The translations under genes and the position numbers were made by a program. Under the pieces are notes generated by a model, which saw only the letters and a program-made list of their open reading frames with translations, was not told the origin of the DNA and did no database searches. From Streptomyces lydicus (GTDB lineage: Bacteria; Actinomycetota; Actinomycetes; Streptomycetales; Streptomycetaceae), in NCBI RefSeq assembly GCF_001729485.1, contig NZ_CP017157.1, positions 4,526,001 through 4,590,000 of the forward strand: DNA of 64,000 nt. The letters are read 5' to 3'. Within the stretch, counting starts at the first letter, position 1. The number at the start of each line of letters is the position of its first letter. Shown here in pieces: positions 11,996 through 20,677 of the stretch.

Positions 11996-14849
11996 CCGCT
12001 TCACCGCTCCCGCCCACCAGGAGGAGCTGCTGCGCCGGGCGCGCGCTCGCGCCGCCCGGCCCGCGCCGCGGCCCGACGCCGGGCAGCCCGGTCCCGTTCC
12101 GCTCTCCCACGCCCAGCGCCGGATGTGGCTGATGGACCGGCTCGGCCACGGTGACGCCTCGTACAGCGTGCCGTTCGCCACCCGGCTGCGCGGTCCGCTC
12201 GACGTGGACGCGCTGTCCGCCGCGCTGACCTCGCTCGTGCGCCGCCACGAGATCCTGCGCACGCGTTACGGGCAGCGCGACGGCGAGCCGTACCAGGAGG
12301 TACTGGCCGCGCCCGGGACGATCGCGGTGCGGGTGGTGGCGGCCGACGCGGCGGCCACCGGGGACCTGCTGGTGGCCGAGGCCCGTCGCCCGTTCGACCT
12401 GTCCGCCGGGACGCTGCCCCGCGCCCTGGTCGTACGGCATGCGGAGCAGGACCACACGGTGTTGCTGACGTTCCATCACATATCGCTGGACGGCCCGTCG
12501 TTGGAGACGGTGGCCGAGGAGCTCGGGGTGCTCTACGCGGCGGCGGCCGGTCCGGACACCTCGGCCGGGCCGCGGCTGCCGGAGCCGCCGCGGTACGCCG
12601 ACTTCGCGCGGCGCGAACTCCGGGCCGGCGACGCACCGTCCGAGGGGCTGCGCCACTGGACCGACCGCCTCGACGGCGCCGTACCGCCGCGGCTTCCGGC
12701 CCCCGTCCGCGCACCCGCCGACGCCGGCGCCCGGCCCGCCGCCACGCACACCGCGCCGCTCGACCCCGCCGTGCCGGACGCCCTGCGCGAGCTGGGCCGG
12801 CGCCACCGCGCGACGGTGTTCACCGTGGCGCTCGCCGCGGCGTTCGCCACCCTGCACCGCTGCACCGGCCAGGACGACCTGGTGATCGGTGTGGCCGGTA
12901 CGCACCGCCGCGGTACGGCCATGCGCGGCCTGGTCGGGCTGTGCGTGAACACCCTTCCGCTGCGCGTCGACGCCTCCGGCGACCCGGCCTTCAGCACGCT
13001 CCTGGAACGGGTGCGGGACGCCATGCTCGACGCCCAGCGCCACCGCGAGGTGCCGTTCGACCGCATCCTGGAGGGGCTCGGCGCCACCGCGCGCGGCGCG
13101 GACGGCACGGCGCTGGTGCGGGTGACCGCGGACGTCCTCGGGGCGCCGACGGCGCTGCGGCTGCCGGGGACCGAGGGCGAACACGTCGAGGTCGGCCTCG
13201 GGGAGGCCAAGTTCGACCTGTCCTTCGCCGTGCTGGACACCGACCGACCCGCCGCGCTGGTGCAGTACCGCCGCACCGCCCTCGACGAGGAAACGGCCAC
13301 CGCCCTCGGCGCGGCCCACGCCGCGCTGCTCACCGCGGTCGCGGACGATCCGGCCCTGCGCCTGTCCCAACTGCCGGGCGCGGCACCGGCGCCCCGTTCC
13401 GGCCCGGCCACGCACCCGGCCGAGGCGCTGCTGCGTGCCCACCCGCAGGTATCCGACGCGACGGTGGCGTCACCGGCCGGCGGGCCGCTGCTGGCGTACG
13501 CGGTGCTGCGGGCCACCGGCGGCCCCTCCCCCGCCGAGCTGCGCGCCCATCTGCGGGACCGGCTGGCCCCGGACCTGGTGCCGGCCGCGGTGACCCTGCT
13601 CGACACCCTTCCGCGCGACGGCGACGGCGCGGTCGACCCGGCGCGGCTGCCCGGCATGCCGTCCCTGGCCGTGCCGGAGGGGCCGCATGCCGAGGCGGTG
13701 CGGGCGGGCTTCGCGGCGCTCCTGGGCCGTACGCCCGCCCCGGACGACGACTTCTTCGCCCTCGGCGGCCACTCGCTGGTGGCCGTGCAGCTCGCCGAAC
13801 GGCTGCGCCGGGCGCTGACCCTGCCGCTGACCGGCCTGGACATCCTGCAGGCGCGCACTCCCCGTGCGGTGACCGCGCTGCTGGACGAGCGGGCGGCCCG
13901 GCGCGCCGCGGCGCCCGCCAAGCAGGCCGCCCGGCCCGTACGGGCACGGGCCGGCACGGTGCTGGTCACCGGCGCCACCGGCGGCGTCGGCGCTTTCGTG
14001 CTGCGCGAACTCGCCGCCCGGGGCCGTCCCGTCCTGGCGCTGGCCCGCCCCGAGTCCGCCCACCTGGTCGCGGCGGAGGGCGTGGACGTCGTCGAGGGCG
14101 ACCTCACCGACCTGGACGGGCTGCGCGCGGCCGTGCGGCGCGCCGACGCCGTCATCCACGCCGCCTGTACCTTCACCCGCCCCGACGTCGATGTGGCGGC
14201 GATGGCGGCGATGGTCGACGCCTGGTCGAACGGCCCCTTCACCTTCGTCAGCAGCGTGGACGCCTATGGGCACCCCGACGGCGGCACGGTGGCGGAGGAG
14301 TCCCCCGCACGCGACCCGCTCAGCCCGTACGGCCGGGCCAAGCTCGACTGCGAGGCGCTGCTGCTGCGGGCGGCCGGCACCGACGGCCGGGGCGGTGCGA
14401 GCGCGGTCCGCTCGCCGCTGGTGTGGGGGCCGCACGACCGGCTGCGCGACCAACTGCGCTGGGGCGCCACCGGGCTGCTGTACCAGGCCGCGCACGAGGG
14501 CCGGCCGCTCGTCCTGCCCCGGCCCGGCGCCCGCGGCCACGACTGGTACGGCGCGGCGTGGGTGCACGCCGCGGCGCTGGCGCGGGCGGTGGTCTCGTGC
14601 CTGGAGGCGCCGGTACACGGGGTGGCCAACGCCGTCAGCGGGCACGTCGCCTGGCGGGACCTCGCCACGGACCTGACCGGACTCCTCGGCAGCGGCAGCG
14701 AGATCCGCGAGTCGGACGAGGTCCACCCGGATCTCGACCACCACTGGCACTACCGCGCCGACCGGCTGGCCCGGCCGCTGCGTCCGCAGCCGGGCGAGGA
14801 CCGGCGCGCCGTCCTGACGGCGATGACCGGCGCCGCACCGCAGCCCTGA
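11985..14849 (+). CDS. Terminal NRPS protein: C - remnant A - T - SDR-type reductase
   Basis: 954 residues. Condensation domain about 35-465 with HHISLDG at 164-170. Residues about 480-560 look like only the C-terminal subdomain of an adenylation domain; its A10-like end reads PRDGDGAVDP, lacking the catalytic Lys, and the whole A core is absent. Carrier domain with Ser597 in GGHSLVAV. Residues about 655-954 are an NAD(P)-binding extended SDR with GATGGVG from 663 and Tyr782-x3-Lys786. No thioesterase occurs in the cluster, so release as an aldehyde (or alcohol) by this domain is likely. The missing A domain means its carrier must be loaded by another protein. Confidence 0.9.
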   Translation: MTTDRFTAPAHQEELLRRARARAARPAPRPDAGQPGPVPLSHAQRRMWLMDRLGHGDASYSVPFATRLRGPLDVDALSAALTSLVRRHEILRTRYGQRDGEPYQEVLAAPGTIAVRVVAADAAATGDLLVAEARRPFDLSAGTLPRALVVRHAEQDHTVLLTFHHISLDGPSLETVAEELGVLYAAAAGPDTSAGPRLPEPPRYADFARRELRAGDAPSEGLRHWTDRLDGAVPPRLPAPVRAPADAGARPAATHTAPLDPAVPDALRELGRRHRATVFTVALAAAFATLHRCTGQDDLVIGVAGTHRRGTAMRGLVGLCVNTLPLRVDASGDPAFSTLLERVRDAMLDAQRHREVPFDRILEGLGATARGADGTALVRVTADVLGAPTALRLPGTEGEHVEVGLGEAKFDLSFAVLDTDRPAALVQYRRTALDEETATALGAAHAALLTAVADDPALRLSQLPGAAPAPRSGPATHPAEALLRAHPQVSDATVASPAGGPLLAYAVLRATGGPSPAELRAHLRDRLAPDLVPAAVTLLDTLPRDGDGAVDPARLPGMPSLAVPEGPHAEAVRAGFAALLGRTPAPDDDFFALGGHSLVAVQLAERLRRALTLPLTGLDILQARTPRAVTALLDERAARRAAAPAKQAARPVRARAGTVLVTGATGGVGAFVLRELAARGRPVLALARPESAHLVAAEGVDVVEGDLTDLDGLRAAVRRADAVIHAACTFTRPDVDVAAMAAMVDAWSNGPFTFVSSVDAYGHPDGGTVAEESPARDPLSPYGRAKLDCEALLLRAAGTDGRGGASAVRSPLVWGPHDRLRDQLRWGATGLLYQAAHEGRPLVLPRPGARGHDWYGAAWVHAAALARAVVSCLEAPVHGVANAVSGHVAWRDLATDLTGLLGSGSEIRESDEVHPDLDHHWHYRADRLARPLRPQPGEDRRAVLTAMTGAAPQP

Positions 14850-14868
14850 GGTTGCCTCGGGCCCGCCG

Positions 14869-14901
14869 CGTGGCTGCGATTCCGGTGGGATCGCAGCCAC
14901 G
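14869..14901. terminator. Bidirectional terminator between NRPS operon and AI-2E permease
   Basis: A perfect 12-bp stem (CGTGGCTGCGAT with its complement, 14869-14880 and 14890-14901) and a 9-nt loop lie between the convergent stop codons at 14849 and 14903. Confidence 0.85.
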
Positions 14902-14902
14902 C

Positions 14903-15952
14903 TCAGCGCGTCGCGGCGACGGAGCCCCGGCGCGTGCGCAGCGCGCCGTACACGGACCAGAGCACCGAGACCAGCGGTACGGCGACGATCGCGCCGAGCA
15001 CCCCCGCGGTGACCGCGCCGCACACCACCGCCAGCGCCACCACCACCGGATGCAGCCTGACCGCCCGGCTCATCACCAGCGGGTGCAGCACATGGCCCTC
15101 GAACTGGCCGATCACCACGATCAGCAGCACCACGACCGCCGCCACGACCGGTCCCTTCGCCGCCAGCGCCACCACGGCCGCCACCGCCAGCGCGACGGGC
15201 GAGCCGACCAGCGGGATGAACGCGGCGAAGAACTCCAGCACGGCCAGCGGGACGGCGAGCGGCACCCCGAGAACGAAGAGCCCCACCCCGACGAGGACGG
15301 CATTGGTCGCGGCCACCACCACGATGCCGCGGGTGTACCCGGTGAAGGTCGACCACGCGGTCCGCCCGGCGAGATGCACCGAGGGCCGCCCCGCCGACGG
15401 CAGCTGTCCGCCGAACCACTGCCACATCCGGTCGCCCGAGTGCAGGAAGAACACCGAGCAGAACAGCGCCAGCGCCACCACCGTCAGCGCCTCCACCAGG
15501 CGGTCCACCCCGCTGAGCGCGGTGCTGATCACCGTCCCGCGGTGGCTCGACACGAAGCGCGAGACCCACTCCTGCAGATGTGCCAGGGTCCCGTCGCGCA
15601 GATGGAACGGCGGCCCTTCGAGCCACCGTTCGATCCTGGCCACCCCGCCACTGAATTCCCGGCGCAGCCCCTGCCACTCACCGGCGACGGTCGCCCCGAT
15701 CAGGCTCAGCACCCCGAAGAGCAGCACGATGCTGCCGACCAGCGCCACGGCGACCGCCGCCGCGCGCGGCATCAGGCGGTGCAGCAGGTTGATCGGCGGC
15801 CCCAGAAGGGCCGTCAGCACCAGGGCCGCGAACAGCGCGAGCGTCACCAGGTGGAACCGCCCGAGCGCGACGAAGACCGCGTAGACAGCCACGCCGACGA
15901 CGATCAGGCGCCATCCGTACGCCGCCGCCACCCGCAATGCCGGCGCGACCAC
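14903..15952 (-). CDS. AI-2E family (UPF0118) permease
   Basis: About 349 residues with 7-8 membrane segments, a central soluble region with an amphipathic helix, and the family hallmark GQFEGHVLHPLVMSRAVRLH followed by a Gly-rich AVP segment near the C-terminus. Family members export autoinducer-2 or act as Na+/H+ antiporters; the substrate here is unknown. I chose the GTG at 15952 behind GGGGGTGAC. The frame stays open to an ATG at 16111, but the extra 53 residues are low-complexity and Arg/Gly-rich. It converges on the NRPS operon and is probably not part of it. Confidence 0.85.
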   Translation of the reverse strand: MVAPALRVAAAYGWRLIVVGVAVYAVFVALGRFHLVTLALFAALVLTALLGPPINLLHRLMPRAAAVAVALVGSIVLLFGVLSLIGATVAGEWQGLRREFSGGVARIERWLEGPPFHLRDGTLAHLQEWVSRFVSSHRGTVISTALSGVDRLVEALTVVALALFCSVFFLHSGDRMWQWFGGQLPSAGRPSVHLAGRTAWSTFTGYTRGIVVVAATNAVLVGVGLFVLGVPLAVPLAVLEFFAAFIPLVGSPVALAVAAVVALAAKGPVVAAVVVLLIVVIGQFEGHVLHPLVMSRAVRLHPVVVALAVVCGAVTAGVLGAIVAVPLVSVLWSVYGALRTRRGSVAATR

Positions 15953-16555
15953 GTCACCCCCGCTGCCCGGTCTCCGCGTCCCCGCCGGGCGACGCCCGCC
16001 CCCGGCGCGCCGCCCGCCGTACGTGCGCAGCGCGCCGTGCGTGCTCCGCGGGGCCCCGGCCCGGTGAGCGCCGGACGAAGGACCCCGCTGCCTGCCGGAC
16101 CGATTCCGCATACCAAGACGAGGTATCCCTTGCCGGCGGCCTTCGAACGCGGTGGCGCACGCATTCCCCCGAAGGCACGCGGCCATGGACCGCACCCCGG
16201 CACGGGATTGACGCAGTGTGACAAGGGTAGAAGGGCACTGCGGCCGGACGGGCCCCCTCCGCAGGTCAGCGCGTCGGCCAGGCGCTGCACGACAGTCAGC
16301 CAACAGAAGGGCATCACACTGCGTGAACAGCATCCGGCCGCATCCCGTCGCCGCCGTCCGGCCACCGACAGGGCCGACCGCCCGCGCGCACACCGCCGGG
16401 CGCGCCCGGGCACCACCCGGAGCTCCGGCCCGGCCGCCGGCACGTGGTGGCCGAACACCTGAATGTGGCTCTTCGGGGCGAGCGTGTCGCTGCCCGCCGG
16501 TTCCGCACCCGGCGTTGACTCGTCGCCCGTGTCCGACACGAACGAGGTGAAGCGG
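15953..16555. other. Intergenic region without a convincing gene
   Basis: 603 bases. Two exact copies of an 11-mer in opposite orientation, ACGCAGTGTGA (16211-16221) and TCACACTGCGT (16314-16324), are each next to AGAAGGGC. This may be the promoter and operator area for the genes starting at 16556. I see no supportable coding sequence apart from the possible N-terminal extension of the permease. Confidence 0.5.
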
Positions 16556-17017
16556 ATGAGCAGTATGACGGGCAGTACCCGGGCCGGGACGACGGATCTG
16601 CGTCCAGGCACGACACCGCCGGCGGACCTGCTGACGCTGGACTGCCGTCCCCAGGCGGCGGCCGTGGCGCGGGACGCCGCCAGCCGTTTCCTGACGCGCT
16701 TTCAGCCCCCGGTGGAGCAGAGCGCCGCGGACGCCGTGGTCCTCGTCGTCTGCGAACTGGTCACGAACTCGGTACGGCACGCCCGCGGCCCCTCCTGCTC
16801 GTTGCGCCTGGCCGTCTGCGGCGACGCCGTCGCGGTGGCCGTGAGCGACTCCAGTACCTCCCCGCCCGTGGGACGCGTCCCGGACGTCGACGGCGACAGC
16901 GGCGGCTTCGGCTGGCCGATGGTCCAGCAACTCGCCCTCGCCACCTCCGTCTGCCTCACGCCGCACGGCAAGACCGTGCACGCGCTGCTGCCCTGCCGCC
17001 GGCACGCCGTAGGCTGA
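16556..17017 (+). CDS. ATP-binding anti-sigma factor-like protein (RsbW/SpoIIAB type)
   Basis: 153 residues from the ATG at 16556 after GAGGTGAAG. The protein is one HATPase_c_2 domain: the N-box reads ELVTNSVRHA (residues about 65-74), and the G-rich ATP-lid segment DGDSGGFGWPMV is near residue 115. Such stand-alone ATPases are numerous in Streptomyces and act as serine-kinase switches on anti-anti-sigma factors or as orphan regulators. No sigma factor or STAS gene lies nearby. It is 53 bases upstream of the RapZ-C/HIT gene and may be cotranscribed. Confidence 0.85.
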   Translation: MSSMTGSTRAGTTDLRPGTTPPADLLTLDCRPQAAAVARDAASRFLTRFQPPVEQSAADAVVLVVCELVTNSVRHARGPSCSLRLAVCGDAVAVAVSDSSTSPPVGRVPDVDGDSGGFGWPMVQQLALATSVCLTPHGKTVHALLPCRRHAVG

Positions 17018-17070
17018 CCGCGTCCGCTCGTCGACGCGGCCCGACCGGCCGGCCCGCCCCGGGAGCTGCT

Positions 17071-17913
17071 GTGCTCACCCCACCCTCGCCCCGAGTCGTC
17101 ATCACCTCCTACGGAGCCCGCTGGAACGACCCTCCGCGGCACCCCGCCGCCACGCTGCTCCTGGACGTCTCCGACCGGCTGTGGGACCCGGCGGCGTTCG
17201 CGGAGACCGGTGATCTGGTGCCGTTGACCGGACTGGACGCCGCCGTGCGCGACCATGTGCTCGGCAGCCCCGAGGCCGCCCGGATCGTCGAGGAGACCGG
17301 GCGGGACGTGCTCGCCCTCCTCGCGGCCCGGGCCCCGGAGATGCCCGTGCACCTGCACGTCCACTGCTGGTACGGGCGGCACCGTGCCGTCGCCGTCTCC
17401 GAGGCGGTCGGTGGCTGGCTCGCCGCGCGGGGCGTTCCGGCGGAGGTGCGCCACCGGCATCTGGCACGGCCGTTCATCCACCGCGACCCGTCGGTCAGCG
17501 AGTCCTGTACCTGCTGCCTGATCGTGGCGGGCCGCGCCCCGGCGGTCGTCGTCCGCGAATGGGACGACGCCGTCGCGGTGGAGCCGCCGGGTCCCGCCGC
17601 TCCGGGGCACGTCCTCGTCATCCCGCGGCGGCACGTGGCCAACGCCACCGACGACCCCGTCATCACGGCCGCCACGATGGGCCGCGCCGCGGAACTCGCC
17701 GCGGAAGCGCAGCACGGCCTGAGCCTCTCCACGTCCCAGGACGCCCCGGCCGCACGCACCACGACACCGCGGCACCTGCACATCGCACTGATCCCGCACG
17801 GGACCGGAAGCACCGGCGCACCACAGGTCTTTGACGGTCCGTCACACATGGCAGGGGTGGCAGGAGTCGAACCTGCGGCATCCGGTTTTGGAGACCGGCG
17901 CTCTGGCCTCTGA
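17071..17913 (+). CDS. RapZ-C-like / HIT-like fusion protein, 3' end inside tRNA-Trp
   Basis: 280 residues from a GTG at 17071 after GGGAG. Residues about 10-135 resemble the RapZ C-terminal domain (HVHCWYGRHRAVAVSEAVG near 94). Residues about 140-245 resemble a HIT domain: CTCCLIVAGRAPAVVVREW, GHVLVIPRRHV and then HLHIALIP. In the triad the first two His (235, 237) are present but the third is Ala239, so classic nucleotidyl-hydrolase activity is doubtful. The last 22 codons and the stop lie antisense within the tRNA-Trp gene, so the native C-terminus may be lost. Role unknown. Confidence 0.7.
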   Translation: MLTPPSPRVVITSYGARWNDPPRHPAATLLLDVSDRLWDPAAFAETGDLVPLTGLDAAVRDHVLGSPEAARIVEETGRDVLALLAARAPEMPVHLHVHCWYGRHRAVAVSEAVGGWLAARGVPAEVRHRHLARPFIHRDPSVSESCTCCLIVAGRAPAVVVREWDDAVAVEPPGPAAPGHVLVIPRRHVANATDDPVITAATMGRAAELAAEAQHGLSLSTSQDAPAARTTTPRHLHIALIPHGTGSTGAPQVFDGPSHMAGVAGVEPAASGFGDRRSGL

Positions 17914-17924
17914 GCTACACCCCT
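17849..17924 (-). tRNA. tRNA-Trp (CCA)
   Basis: A complete cloverleaf is readable on the minus strand: acceptor AGGGGTG/CACCCCT, D-arm GCTC/GAGC, anticodon stem CCGGT/ACCGG around loop CTCCAAA (anticodon CCA), T-arm GCAGG-TTCGACT-CCTGC, discriminator G and an encoded CCA end. Its 3' end faces the RapZ-C/HIT gene, which reads into it from the other strand. tRNA 3' ends are common integration sites for Streptomyces mobile elements. Confidence 0.95.
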
Positions 17925-18011
17925 TCGGCTCCGTCAGCCTCGCACACTCCGTCCGCCGGCCTCCACCGATATTCCTCACCGCACCTTCTCCGGGCCCCAA
18001 ACGGATCCGGC

Positions 18012-18042
18012 TTGACCCTCACGTTGCGTGAGGCTGAAAGGT
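18012..18042 (+). promoter_or_regulatory. MerR-type promoter of the VOC-merR operon
   Basis: TTGACC (18012-18017) is followed by the dyad CCTCACG-TTG-CGTGAGG (18017-18033) in the -35/-10 spacer, with TGAAAG/AAAGGT as a weak -10. A dyad in the spacer is the hallmark of promoters twisted open by MerR-family activators. The second gene of this operon encodes one, so autoregulation is likely. Confidence 0.75.
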
Positions 18043-18049
18043 GGGGTGC

Positions 18050-18586
18050 ATGAGCGACTACTACGACGCGTTCGAGATGAGCCCCGTGCCCACCCCCGGC
18101 CCGGATGCGGTTCCGCCGGAGCCGTTCCACGGCATCTACGGAATGCCGGCGTTCGTCACGATCCCCACGAAGGATCTGGCGGCGTCGGTGGACTTCTGGA
18201 CCCGTGGACTCGGGTTCTTCGAGCTGTTCGGCATCCCCGGCAGGCTCGTGCATCTGCGCCGCTGGGCGTTCCAGGACGTACTTCTCGTCCAGGGGGCCGG
18301 CGTTCCGGAGCAGGCACCGGCGATGAGCTTCAGCTTCTCGGGCGTGCTCAGCCAGGTCGATTCCCTTGCCGAGGCTTGCCGTGCGTTGCGCCCGGACTCG
18401 GTCGACGGCCCTCGTGACACTCCCTGGAACACCCGCGACGTGGAGGTGATAACTCCCGAGAACGCACGGATCGTCTTCACCGCGGCGAAGCCCTTCGATC
18501 CGGCCAGTCAGGAGGCCCGGAACCTCGAAGCCATCGGGATCACCCCACCGGGCGCCCGTCGCGACGATAATGAGGCGCATGCCTGA
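18050..18586 (+). CDS. VOC (glyoxalase/bleomycin-resistance) family protein
   Basis: 178 residues from the ATG at 18050 after AAAGGTGG. One VOC module: the strand-helix start FVTIPTKDLAASVDFWTRGL (residues about 35-54) and the second half with the strand ARIVFTAAKPF. The N-terminal 30 residues are Pro-rich and acidic. The superfamily includes antibiotic-binding and glyoxalase-like enzymes. Coupling to a TipA-like regulator behind a MerR-type promoter suggests a drug-binding or detoxifying protein induced by its ligand. Its 3' end overlaps the regulator gene by 8 bases. Confidence 0.8.
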   Translation: MSDYYDAFEMSPVPTPGPDAVPPEPFHGIYGMPAFVTIPTKDLAASVDFWTRGLGFFELFGIPGRLVHLRRWAFQDVLLVQGAGVPEQAPAMSFSFSGVLSQVDSLAEACRALRPDSVDGPRDTPWNTRDVEVITPENARIVFTAAKPFDPASQEARNLEAIGITPPGARRDDNEAHA

Positions 18587-19382
18587 AGACACTGACGCCG
18601 ATGGCCTGACCGTCGGGCAGGTCTCGACGCGCCTGCGCGTGACGGTCCGCGCACTGCACCACTGGGATGAGATCGGTCTGGCACGACCGTCGCTGCGCAC
18701 GACCGGCGGCTACCGGCTCTACACCGCCGGTGATCTGGAACGCCTGCACCGCATCGTCGTCTACCGGGAGATCGGTCTCGGCCTGGACCGGATCCGGGCC
18801 GTCCTGGACGACTCGACCGCGGACGTGCCCGGCGCACTGCGCGCGCAGCGCACCCAGGTCGCTGAACGGATCGACCGCCTTCAGCAACTCAGCGCCGGGC
18901 TGGACCGGATGATCGAAGCCCACGAGCGCGGCCTGCTGCTGTCCGTCGAGCAGCAGGCCGCGATCTTCGGCCCCCAGTGGAACCCCGACTGGCCCGCCGA
19001 AGCCCGTCAGCGCTACGGGGACACCACGCAATGGCGGCAGTACGCCGAACGCTCGGCCGCTCGCGGTCCGGAGGAATGGCAGGCCATCGCCGACGCCAAT
19101 ACCGCCCTCGACCGCGCCCTCGGGGAGGCGATGGACGCCGGCGTGACACCGGGTGACCCGGAAGCGAATCAACTCGTCGAGCGGCACCGCGAAGTCTTTG
19201 CCTCGTACTTTCCCCTCACCAGGCAGATGCAGGTCTGTCTCGGCCGCACGTACGAGGCCGATCCGGCATTCGCCGCCCACTACGACGGCATCCGTGCCGG
19301 CCTCGCCGCGTGGTTCCGTCGCCTCATCGATGCGAGCGCGCGTGCCCACGGCATCGATCCCGACACCGCGACCTGGGAGTAG
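18579..19382 (+). CDS. MerR-family regulator with TipAS-like ligand domain
   Basis: 267 residues from the ATG at 18579 (GAGG five bases upstream; an ATG at 18570 is also in frame). Residues 10-80 are the MerR winged helix (LTVGQVSTRLRVTVRALHHW and GYRLYTAGDLERLHRI), followed by a dimerising coiled coil to about 130. Residues about 150-255 match the TipAS antibiotic-recognition fold (EEWQAIADANTALDRALGEA, FPLTRQMQVCLGRTY). Such proteins sense thiopeptides or other drugs and activate their own promoter, consistent with the spacer dyad at 18017-18033. Confidence 0.88.
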   Translation: MPEDTDADGLTVGQVSTRLRVTVRALHHWDEIGLARPSLRTTGGYRLYTAGDLERLHRIVVYREIGLGLDRIRAVLDDSTADVPGALRAQRTQVAERIDRLQQLSAGLDRMIEAHERGLLLSVEQQAAIFGPQWNPDWPAEARQRYGDTTQWRQYAERSAARGPEEWQAIADANTALDRALGEAMDAGVTPGDPEANQLVERHREVFASYFPLTRQMQVCLGRTYEADPAFAAHYDGIRAGLAAWFRRLIDASARAHGIDPDTATWE

Positions 19383-19432
19383 GGCGCGGTGCGGCTGAGT
19401 CCTCGACCCGGCCCGTGAACGGTTGTGAGAGA

Positions 19433-20677
19433 TCACCTTGCCGGCGCGGGCCGGGTGCCGTGTCGAGTGAACGCCCACAGGACGAGCCCGAGGCAGCTGA
19501 ACGTGGCACCCAGTGCGCAGACGGCGCCCCAACCGGCCGCTGTGTAGAGGGAGGTCGCGGCGATGGCGCCGGTGGCGCTGCCGATCGAGTAGAAGACCAT
19601 GTATCCACCGATCAGCCGGCTGCCCGCGTCCGGGTGCAGGGCGTAGATCAGGGCCTGGTTGGTGACATGGACCGCCTGGACGGCGAGGTCGAGAAGGATC
19701 ACGCCGAGGACCAGGGCCCAGAGCGAGCTGCGGGTGAAGGCCAACGGCAGCCACGAGGCGGCGAGCAGCGCCAGGGCGATGCCGGTGGTGCGCCCGGAGA
19801 GTCCGCGGTCGTTCAGGCGGCCCGCCACGGTCGCGGCCAGGGCACCGGCGACGCCGATCAGTCCCAGCGCCCCGATCGCGCTGTGAGACAGGAAGTACGG
19901 GGACTCACTGAGCGGCAACGCGACGCTGCTCCACAGGGTGCTGAAGGCGGCGAAGATCAGCAGACCGAACAGGGCCCGGAGCCGCAGCAGTCGTTCCCGT
20001 GCGAACAGGGTGATCGTGGACCGCAGGAGCTGCCCGTGGCGCAGGGTCGTCGGCGGAGTGTCCCTGTGGCGTGGCAGCACTCGGTACAGGACCAGGGCGA
20101 GCAGAGCGGTGAGTGACGCCGAGGCGAGGTAGACGGAGCGCCAGCCCGCGAGATCGGCGATGAGGCCGGATGCGGTGCGGGCGAGCAGGATGCCGACGAC
20201 CACGCCGCTGGTGACCATACCGACGACCCGTCCGCGCCCGGCGGGAGGCGCCAGTGATGCCGCGAAGGCCACCAGCGTTTGTGTGACGACCGCGAGCAGC
20301 CCCGTCGCGGCCATGCCCGCGAGCAGGATCGCCGCGGTGTGGGCGGCGGCCACCACGGTCAGCGCCACCACCAGGAGCAGTAACTGAGCCACGACGAGCC
20401 GTCTGCGGTCGACCACGTCGCCCAGCGGCACGAGGAAGAACAGCCCCAGCCCGTACCCGACATGCGTGAGGGTGACCACGCTGCCGACAAGTGCCGGGCT
20501 CATGGCGAGGTCGTGGCCCATGGTCACCAGGAGCGGCTGGGAGAAGTAGACGTTGGCCACCGCGGCCCCGCAGGCGACCGCGAACAGGATGACGACGCCA
20601 CGGGACAGGACGAACGCGGAACCTCCCCCGCCACGGGCCTCGGTCCGTCGTGTCACCGCCTGATCGTTGCCGGGCAT
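19433..20677 (-). CDS. MFS transporter (12-TM drug/metabolite efflux type)
   Basis: 414 residues from the ATG at 20677 behind GGGAGGG. Twelve membrane segments; the A-motif-like loop PLGDVVDRRRLVV is near residue 85. The order of segments and YFSQPLLVTMGHDLAMSP resemble the arabinose-efflux/YdhP group. It is divergent from an HxlR regulator with a 96-base shared promoter region, so it is probably regulated by it. Substrate unknown. Confidence 0.85.
   Translation of the reverse strand: MPGNDQAVTRRTEARGGGGSAFVLSRGVVILFAVACGAAVANVYFSQPLLVTMGHDLAMSPALVGSVVTLTHVGYGLGLFFLVPLGDVVDRRRLVVAQLLLLVVALTVVAAAHTAAILLAGMAATGLLAVVTQTLVAFAASLAPPAGRGRVVGMVTSGVVVGILLARTASGLIADLAGWRSVYLASASLTALLALVLYRVLPRHRDTPPTTLRHGQLLRSTITLFARERLLRLRALFGLLIFAAFSTLWSSVALPLSESPYFLSHSAIGALGLIGVAGALAATVAGRLNDRGLSGRTTGIALALLAASWLPLAFTRSSLWALVLGVILLDLAVQAVHVTNQALIYALHPDAGSRLIGGYMVFYSIGSATGAIAATSLYTAAGWGAVCALGATFSCLGLVLWAFTRHGTRPAPAR

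Noticed and set aside
15953..16111. N-terminal extension of the AI-2E permease to the ATG at 16111
   Set aside because: The extra residues are low-complexity Arg/Gly and a better ribosome site precedes the GTG at 15952.
12941..16462. A 1173-codon plus-strand frame across the NRPS end and the permease
   Set aside because: Arg/Gly/Ala-rich shadow crossing two real convergent genes and a terminator.
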